From Pomphorhynchus laevis (taxonomy: Eukaryota > Acanthocephala > Palaeacanthocephala > Echinorhynchida > Pomphorhynchidae): 64,000 bases of DNA. The notes beneath the pieces are model-generated. The model worked only from the letters and a program-made list of their open reading frames with translations. It had not been told where the DNA came from and ran no database searches. The translations under genes were made by a program, and so were the position numbers. Shown in pieces: positions 38,701-49,673 of the stretch (the first letter of the stretch is position 1; each line of letters opens with the position of its first letter). The stretch is from contig WNNJ02000666.1 of the NCBI GenBank assembly GCA_012934845.2, positions 1-64,000 on the forward strand, given 5' to 3'.

Positions 38701-41700
38701 TTTTTCTTTAAACTAAAGTATATTACTATTTAGATATTACTATTATAGATAAATTTACTATCTTGTCGACATATCATTTTGATCGATTTGAACCTAATTT
38801 TCTAAATTTAGTTTGCAACAACCCCAATAATTTTCAACGTAATAAATGAACCTCCAAATATTTATTAAGGTTTTTTTAAATTTAAATAATATAAATGTAT
38901 ATTGAATTTATTAAATGTATATTTTATTAAACGAATTCTTAAAAATCTTATTTGACAAGAGAAAATGAGTCTTAGTGTGCACAAACTTCACTTTGAAAGT
39001 TGCTGCAATGCGAAGAGAACATTTAATTTAATCAATTGTTAAAATGCTTGATGATCAATTTTGTTTTTTACATTATGGCTTTTTAGATTAACAAAAATAC
39101 AAATAAAAAATTAACTTATTGAAATATTAATATTAGTAATATTATAATATTAATTATATTAAATATTATTAATTATTAAACTTATTACTTATTAATGTAT
39201 TCTGTTAATATTAAATTGTTATTTTTATCGTTAATATTAAATCAGTAATTTAATAATATGTGAACTTCGATAAACTTCTAAATAAAAAACTTTAATGAGC
39301 TGTTGGCTTTGAATAAATATTTTACGTCACAGGCCTATTTTATTAGACTTACTTTATAATAACCGTGTGCTTAAGCTTCTCAAATTGAAATTAATATATA
39401 TTTAGTTAATAATTATACAGATACCATTTACAATGACTTTATCTATTATTTTTAAGAATAAATTAATTCTATACATAATAGATTCAATATTAATATTTAA
39501 CTTACTTTTATATACTTACATTTATACGTGCTTTAGTTGGTTAAAAGACATTCCATGATCCGTTAAGTCTTTGTTCAAGTAAAATTTATTTGTCAAATAT
39601 TCAAAACAAATCATAATAAACAGTCGCCATAAAACACAAGTTTACGTATAGTTTATTTATAGTTTATTATAGAAAAATAATTTTTATAATATTTTCGTTA
39701 AGTTTCTGATGATTAAATTTATAAAAAGCAGATAATACACAAAATAGGACTATTTTCGGTAAATTCGTTGTAGATATTCGGTGAATATTTTTATTGAATT
39801 CTAAATATTGCATACACAACATATATTAAATAAAATATTATGCTGTCATACGCTGTCAAAATGCGTTAATTTTGTGATTAATTTTCATAATTAGCTTATG
39901 ACCTATAATTTCCGTTGTGACAGATTTAAAGACTTCTATGAGCTATATCCTGAGAGATTTCAAAACAAAACAAACGGTATTACGCCTAGAAGATGGTTGC
40001 TCATGTGCAATCCGGATTTGGCTTACACAATATCATCGGTATTGTCAGTGTTTCTCACGTGATCTCTCCAAAATCATATTTTCAGAAAATAGGTGAAGCT
40101 TGGACAACGAACCTTAGTCAATTAAGGCAGATTCTGCCGTTAGTCAATAGCCTAGATTTTGTTAATAGTATTATCCGAATTAAAATGGTAAAATATCATT
40201 TATTAGCATAAAAAAATCAAAGAAGTTTTTTAACTAGGAGAATAAATTAAAATGGTCAAAGTGGGTCAAAGACAATATGGATGTAGATATCGATCCAAAT
40301 GCAATGTTTGATGTTCATGTGAAAAGAATTCACGAGTACAAACGGCAGCTTCTTAATGTTCTTCATGTAATTACTTTATACAATCGAATGAAAGCAAATC
40401 CGAATTTAAAGGCGTCATCTAGAGTAGTAATGATAGGAGGGAAGGTAATATTAATATTAATTATGATAGTCAATTAATAGTTATTAATTTATTATTTTAG
40501 GCAGCACCTGGTTACGCAACAGCTAAAAAGATAATAAAGCTTATCAACAGTGTTGCCAAAGTAATCAACAACGACCCGGCTATTGGAAAAAGACTAAGGC
40601 TTCTGTTTATTCCAAATTATAGAGTTACAATAGCAGAACAAATAATTCCCGCAACTGATTTAAGCGAGCAAATTTCATTAGCCGGTTTAGAAGCTTCGGG
40701 GACTGGCAATATGAAGTTTATGGTATTTAATGTCTTTCTGCTTAACTATTTTAGTGATGAGCGATAATTTATGCTAGATTTTTATCTCGCTGTTTATCTA
40801 ATCACTAGCAGCATAAAGAAATCAAACAAGTTTTTTAAATTAGTTTTGATGTTTTTCAAATTGATAAAGTCCAAGTACGAAACGTTTTTTGAATGTGAGT
40901 GGTACTAATTATCATTTAGATTATAAATATAATAAGATTGTCGATATAACCGTCTTCCGGGGTCCATTTTTATTAGGATACATGTATTTAGATGAATAAA
41001 AATAAAAATATTTATATTTATAAACAGAAAAATTGAAAAAATTGAAAATTAAAGGTAGCACCTCCAATTACCAACGCAGATTTAATTTTAGGAAATTAAA
41101 TTAGGAAATTTACCTTAAAATTAGGAAACAAACTATAGATGACTAGTTTGATGATAGTAATTATTAGAAGAAATATGTAGGTTTTCAAATTGAAGGTACA
41201 AACTTCCCCTACCAAGGCTGATTTAATTTGAAATCAGGAATGATTTCAATTAAATTGGCAAAATGTTATACGAAGGTCTTTCATTCAATCTAAAATGCCA
41301 ATAAAAGCAGACGAGTTGAGTGATCGTCAGCTAACACTAAAAGGATCGAAACGAGAAACGTAAATATTGTATCAGAAGCTGATGAGGTTCACCATAACTG
41401 AAATGTAGCGTACTGCTGTTAGCGTATAGATAGAATTAAAGTAGCGTACAGAATTAAAAAATAGTCATCAAAATTTCAATGGTAGGAAATCTTTCCTAAT
41501 TTCAATTAGGAAATCTCAGAGCAAACAAAATCGACATTAGAATTTTTGAGGATTTGAACATTTTATATAAAATAATTGTAAATAAAGCAGACGAATCGAG
41601 TGATCGTCGCTTACATTTAAAGGAATGAAACGTGTGTATTGGATTAGTAGCTGATTTTGTTCACCTATAAGGAAATGCAGAGTACTGCTGTTGGCTTATA

Positions 41701-44700
41701 AATATAGGATTAAAGTAGCTTGCGGAATGAAAATAGTCATCAAAATTTCTTAGCAACAATAACTGCACATGTATATCAACATAAGCTAAATATGTATATT
41801 TATAAACAGAAAACTTATTGTTATAATTAGTTACTAATATTTATAATAACTAAATTAATTACTAATATTTACTATTAGTTAGTTACTAATTTGTTTAGTT
41901 TTGGTTTTGTTTAGTTCTAATTATTGAGTCCCAAATTTTCTTTTTGTATTTTATTTAACATGCATAAAATGCAATACTTACCATACTTGTGCGTTTTAGT
42001 AAACGTTGAACAAGCTCTTTCATGATTAAACCAAGTCATATAAAGACGTATAAAGACGAGCGGACCTTGTCCGTGACAGGGTTCGCTCGTCTAACTTAAT
42101 TCTCCGTGACATCCGCCGTATCCGCCCCTTATCGACTTCCGTTCTTGTATGTATCTTCTTTCATCGCTTCTTTTCCCTAAAATCGATTACTGCCTTAGCC
42201 TTTTCGCCTATTCTCCAAAATCCATCATCCTACCCCTACAACGAATAATCAACACCGCCGTTCGAGTGCTCTTTCGTCTCCTGGCCCACCATCCACATCC
42301 GCATCAAACTCCGCCTTCTTCTCGTTACCTTTCGTCTCATAGCTGTCGGCTCCCCATCGTTCATCAACCATCCTTTCTTAGACGATACTCGCCCCGCTTC
42401 TCTATCACTGTGTTCCCATCATACCCTCTTACTCCACGTTCTCAATTACTCCAACAACTATGGTCTCCGATCCTTCCTCGTCGCCGCTTCATTCGCCTGA
42501 ATCAACTCCATCTCGATGTCCGCCGCGCTCCCTCCTTTATCACATTCAAACACCTCCTCCATTCACACCTTTTCGACACCTGATTCACAGTTTTGTTTTG
42601 TTGTGGTCATGTAAGCGTGCGCTGGAACGCATTTGCCACGTTAAATAAATCTGTTTTTTATAAAAATGATTTTAGAAATCGTATTAACGATTATAGTAGT
42701 TTGTTTTCAGAACATGTTAAAAACAATAATAATTTGTAATGAAATTATACTAATTATAGTATAAATATTAATTATTATTGAATAAAAGCAATTTATTAAC
42801 AATTTAATAACCAAATTCATAATTAAATAACTCACTCAATTTGTTCTCTTAACTAAAAGTATAATCTAAAGAGCATTTTAGCTGAATGGAGCATTAACTA
42901 TTGGCACAATGGACGGTGCCAATGTGGAAATGGCTGAAGAAGCAGGTGAAGAAAATCTTTTCATTTTTGGTTTAAGAACACACCAGGTTGATGAATTACG
43001 TCATAAGGGGTAACAATGACTTTATACAAGCAAATTTGGTTCTAAACATTACAATTTTAAGTTACAATCCATGGGAATACTACAATAAGAATGCAGAACT
43101 AAAAATGGCGATAGATCAAATTGCCAATGGCTTCTTTTCACCTGAAGATATACATATGTTTCAAGATCTAGTTGATAACCTGCTAAAATACGGTGATTGG
43201 TAATAAAAGATTATTATTTTATTACGTTTTCAAAATTATTTGTTTGCTGTCACACAAAACGCGAATTCGGCAAATCAGTTGTAAAGAATATTATTTAATG
43301 GATAAGTTTATTTACATTCATCAAGAAAATAAACTTTTTTACGTCAGAGGATGTTATCATTTGTATCCCTCTCTCTATAAATACCTTACTGTTATAATTA
43401 CTGGATAATCACTATTTTCAGGATATTGAAGTTTTGAGAAACTAAATGGTTTATTAAGAATAAGCGGAGTTCCAGGAACGTAATAAGTTATATTATAATT
43501 AAGATAATTAAGGCAATTAAAACTCAACGGCATCAACAACCATGCTTATTCGACTCCGTCAAATTCTTTAAATGATCCAAGCCATAAATTATGTCGCATT
43601 GACGTACTTTTCTCATTTAATAGTTTTTTAACTTGGATAGCTCCATTTAGTTTTGCGTAGTTAAGTAATGTCAATTGTTCAAAATCTATACGATTCATAT
43701 CATATCCCGATATAATTAGAAACTCAACTATTTCTGCATAATCTCCCATTGTTGCAAGGTGTATCACAGCTTGACCACCTGTATTTGATAGCTTGCATTA
43801 TATTCAATCAGAAGTCGAAGATGCGGAATACTACAAATACGAGCAGCCAAAAGTAAAAGCGTACTGTGGCTATCTTCATTGTTGCACAAATTTGGATTTA
43901 GTCCATATTGTAATAGGTACTTGAGAAGATTTATATTATACATCTGTACTTAATAAGAGTTATATTATAAGTAACTAACAAAGCATTTATTTTATGCGTA
44001 TAAGATACAGAGGAAATTACCCTTCTAAGTTCAAAAGGAATCTGTCTTTGCTACAAATTATGTATATTTATCTAATCGCCCAATATTTTTATCGCAGAAA
44101 CGTACCTGGAATTTTACATTAAAGTAATTAATAATTATTTGTGCTCTTGGTTACGTAATATCAAAGACGAAAGAATTTTAATACAACTTTTTTAATTAAC
44201 ACGATCAGGAAATTATAAGCCTGTATGCTTTTTTACAACCTTCGTCGGGAAGCTTAACCCGGAATGCGCCTAGCCCCCAACGAGGCGTTTCGACCTTAGT
44301 CTACTCATCACTTCAGGGTAGTATCATCAATGTGGCTCTGTAGCTACACAACTTCGGAGGAGGAGCGCACGCTCCTCCACCGGTGACCAGCCTTACATCT
44401 GGTAGGGTTTGCTAAAGCAGTGGCTTCACAGGGCAGTACGTGTGCTGTCGTTCTTTCCATCGTATTTAATAATTAAATACGATGAATAATTTTTTAATAA
44501 ATAATTTTTAATAGAGGAACGTGCTTTTTCCAAAGGACTACATAATGTTGTTTAAAAGCATAACAAAAGTTTTTTGGTGTTATATCTAGTATAATTTCGA
44601 TTACCTTAAACCAAACTTTAATGACATCGTCACTATCGTTCTCCTGATGAGGACAGTCTGTTGTCGAAAATTTGCTTAAAGATAAATCGTGTTCTGTCTT

Positions 44701-47700
44701 TGTACTTTGGTTGGAGAAACTTATAATGACCGGCTAGAAATTCAACCGAATTCTAATAAGCGTATGCGTTTGTTACATGATGTTTGCGTGTTTTTTAGTA
44801 ATTTCTATAGATTTACTAACTCGGCATTTCGATTTCGTAATGAGATATAACATAACGCATTTATATTATATATTGTTAAATAATATTTTTTATTTAATTT
44901 TTAATCTTGTTTCCAACTATTTAGCTATATGCTGTGTGCTGATTATGAGAGTTTTATAGAGGCACAGGATAAAGCAGACAAAGTGTTCCAGGTGCGCTTT
45001 ACGTGACTTATTGAAAAAATACTTAACTGTATTTATTAGAATAATATTAGCAATTTAGGAACCTTTTAATTCACATATTTTAAGCAAAGAAACACCCTTT
45101 CAATGACCGATATAATTTTAAGAAGGGCAATTAAAATATAGTTTATCAATTTACCGTGTAGCATTAAAATTTTCAAAGATATTTTTCAGTTATGCTGTCA
45201 TTTTCCAAATGTGAAGTACATTTCCATACACAATTTGTGTGTATACAAAAATTGCAGATTCCAAATATACAAATTCCAAATATACAGTACATTTCCAAAG
45301 AAATATTTGCCTCGCCTATTTTCTGTCCAGATTTTTGGTTACCCGGGCAACCAAAACGACTGGTTTTGGTTGCCCGGGGTACTCATTGGTCGTCTAGAAG
45401 TGGCATGGTGCCTGAAAGTCGTGAATCAAAGTTCAATCTAACAAGCAACAGAATTTTGTATAAATGCCGTATTTCGCAAGAAATCCTTGACCGTTGTCTA
45501 CTCAGCACATCCGTGCACTACTATTATATATATTTATATATAAGATTTATTAATAATGACTGATCGTCGTTCTACTTCCAGAACGACGATCATATATATA
45601 CTATATATACGATCTGAGTATCCAGCACTCAGGCATCAGGGAATATAAATAGCAAAAGCAGAAAGGTTTTTACTTTTTGATTTTCGCAGATCTTTAAATT
45701 GAAGTACTTATAATCAAGACAATTTTTGGCTGGTAAAAAAATTTCTTGGTTACTGTTTCAGCACTCCACTCCTGTCACACATGCTCCAAACTATCTTAAT
45801 TCTTCGCTTAGCACCCCTGTCATTCCTACGTTTACCTGCTCTTCTGCCTCTACTCCTCCCAGATCTGTTCATCCACCACTTCCACGTAATCGTTTCCCTT
45901 CGCGCGATCGATGCATTATCATATCTAACTTAAAGCTTCCCGAATCTGCTTCTCCTCAATGTCGCATCGATGATAATGTATTTGCTTTCAGGTCTATCCT
46001 CTCAACCATTCTTCCTGATGATAATCCATATTTTTCAATAATATCGCTCCTGTATCTTTTATCCGTTTAAACAAATCCACTAAATCCAATTATCTGTCTT
46101 ACACTCCTAAAAATCGTCTTCGGATATAGTTCACATGCATCTTTGGTACTCCTCCAACGTTTTAAACTTCTTACCACTACATCTACTTGTCGAATCTTTC
46201 CTGACCGCTCCCTTCTGATATTGCCTAGCTCAATTTAGCTCGCATTGAGAAACATCGACGTGAAACAAACGACGAGTCCTCCTTATCTATACGTAAAATC
46301 AACGGAAATTTTCACGTTCTTCACACAAGGCCAAAAATCCGACGGCGTCTCATCTCTGCCCCTTGTCTCCGATCAATTATCTATCGCTCCTGAGCATACT
46401 TTTCGTCTTAGTCTATTCAACACTCGTTTTATTCTTCATAAAGCTAATATGCTCCTTGATATCTTCGATCAATTATCTATCGATATTCTTTGCATTAACG
46501 AATCCTGTCACTCTGACTCCGACGATCTTGCTACTCGTCGTCTAAGTCGCTCTGGTTGTTCTCTATTTAAATCACCTCGTCCAATTGTCTCTCATACATC
46601 TACTGCTTCTAACCATGGCAGTATTGTTGATATTGCTCGTCACCCAATGTCTCTACGTAAAATTAACATTATCATCCGTTACACTTCGATCGAATTACTC
46701 ATATGCAGATTATCAACTCCTTTCCCACTGGAACTTGTGATTGTATACATTCCATGTTCAGTTGACCCCTCACGTATGTTTTTAACTACCTTGCAAATCT
46801 TATGTCTCACTGTTCATTGTCTTATACTCCTTCTTTTGTTCTCGGTGACTTTAACATTCGTCTTGATCGCCCGGCTGACTCTGACTCTATCACTTTAACT
46901 AATCGTTTTTCTGATTTTAACTATAAATTACTTTCAACAAGCCCAACTCATATTCTCGGCGGTGCTCTCGACATCATTGCTGTCCCAATCTGCTTCAATG
47001 ACTATACTTCCTTGTCAATTACTGATCCCGGTTTGTCCGATCATTTCCTTGTCACTCTTACTCTTACTCGTCCTCATCCTCCTCCGCCTCCACCAATATC
47101 CCCACCAAGTCGACCCTGGAAACTTCTCGATATCCCTATTCTCTGCACAGCCTTACTCAATTCTTCACTCTTTTCACTTCCTCTTAACTATCTCTCTCCC
47201 GATGATCTCTGCATTCTGTTTGATTCTGAACTTACGTCGATCGTCAATAACCTTCTACCTAGTCGACTCCGACGTTCTCAGCGCTTGCGCCATGCTCCCT
47301 GGTTCGATTCTGACTGTAGTCTTACTAAGCGTCGACTCCGTCACTATTTTCGTGTGTATAATCGCTTTCTTAAACGTTCTTTCAACTCACTCCAAATCTT
47401 CGTGATTCCTACTTTTCTCAACGCCGTTCACATCTCATTCTTATACGTACTAAACGTACTCTCTTTTGGAGAAATCAACTCGAGTCATCTTACAACTCTA
47501 AATCTCATTGGAAAATCTTGAACTCAATTATTTCACGATCATCTACCCCTTGCAACAAAGTCCTGATGAATTTTCTTTTTATCTGCAATCTAAACTATCT
47601 AATTTAATTTCCGTTCTACCCAAATGCCCCTTGTATCATCTCTTCTCTTTAAATACTTCCTTCCCAGAGCTATTCCATCTTCTTCCCGTTTCGTCTGACG

Positions 47701-49592
47701 AATTTTCTTCGGTTCTTCTGTCATTACCTTAAAACACCTCTTTTTCTGACCCAATTCCAACCCACTTGCTTAAAAAAATGTGCTCATCTATCTTACCCTT
47801 CCTAACCACATTGTTCAACTCGTCCATCCGTAGCCGTACATTTCCTTCCATCTGGAAATGCGCCACTGTTCGTCCTCTCATCAAAAAGCAATCTCTCGAT
47901 TCTTCACTACCATCTTCGTACCGTCATATCTCACTTCTACCAACTCTCTAAACTCCTTGAGCGTCTCGTTCTTAAGCAAGAACGAGACGCTCAATATATA
48001 TCTCTTTTCCTCTAACTTATTTCCTCCCTTCCAAGCCGCTTTTCGCTCTAATTACTCAACCGAAATTGCATGTCTTAAAGTTTATAACGACTTACACATA
48101 TCTCGCGATCATAAATTATGTAGTGTCATAGTTTCTCTTGATCTATCGTCTGCTTTTAACATCGTCGATCACTCGATTCTTCTCCATCGCCTTCGTCATG
48201 ATTTTGGCTTATCTTTACCCACTGTATCATGGTTTTCTTCATATCTATCAAACCGTACATTTCGCTTCTATTCTAACTCTTCTCTCTTCCAGCTTTCGTC
48301 CATTCCGTCCGGTGTTCCACAAGGCTCCGTATTAGGCCCTATGCTTTTCTCTCTTCTTCTCGGTGATTTGTCTTCTATTTCTTATACATTTAATTTTCAT
48401 GTTATGCAATATGCTGATAACATTCTCATCTATGCTCACGCACATGCTTATCGCATTCATGATCTTAGTGTTTCTGCTTCCAACTGTCTTGCCTCAATTT
48501 TCAATCATCTTTCTTTTCTTCGTCTTTCTTTGAGTCCTAATAAATCAAAAATAATGTGGATCCTTCCTCGACGCTTCGTCATTGAACCTCCCTCCGTATA
48601 ATTAAATTCTACAATTCTTCCTATCGTAGGCAATCTCGTTTTCCTAGGCTACCATTTCGACAATATACTTTCAATTAAACATTTCTATAGAGACAAAGTA
48701 CGCTCATCTACCTTGATTCTCCGCAACCTTCGTCAAATTTGTAGATTGATCGATTTCCCTTCTTGTATGGCTCTCATATCTTCTCTCATTTTCTCAAGAC
48801 TCAATTACTGTCTAAGTCTATATTCCAACTCACCTAAATCCACTCTTCTTCCTTTACAACGCATCATCAACGCAGCCGTCCGAGTTCTTCGCCTTCGTCG
48901 TTTTGATCACACATCCCACCATCTTGTTTCTCTCGATTGGCCTACCATTTATTATCGTGTTCAAATTCGTCTTATTATCATTGCTTTCCGCCTTATAACT
49001 GTTCATACCCGTTCATTTCTCAACCTTCCTTTTCTTGACAATTCTCGTCCTGTTTACTGTTCCTTACGTTCCCGTAATTCTCTTCTTTTAAATGTCCCAA
49101 ACTACTCTACCTCTTTTGGCTTCCGCTCCTTCGTCTTGGCTGTTCCTCTCTCGTGGAATCATCTGCCCATTCATATCCGCCAATCAACATCAATGCCGTG
49201 CTTCAATCGCCAAATCCAATTCCATTTCAACAATTAACTAATTAATCCGTGACTTTTGCTGTTATTTTTTTGTTAGTGGTCATGTGAACGTGCAGTTGAC
49301 ACGCATTTGCCACTTAAATAAATTGTTATTATAAGTATTTACAATTTGAAGATCTGGATGATCAAAACGTAAAACCTTTCTGCTCTTCTGCTAGTTTTCA
49401 ATATAAGCAAATTGAAATACTGTATTCGATATTTATTGATCATAGCCAACTGTTTGTGTATGTAACATGCGGCCTGAAAGTCGTGAATCAAAGTTCAATC
49501 TAATAATCAACATCATTTATATAGACCATGCATATATAACATATTATTTTTAACATGATTTCATTTAACATGTATCATTTAACATTTTATAT

Positions 49593-49673
<81 letters not shown>

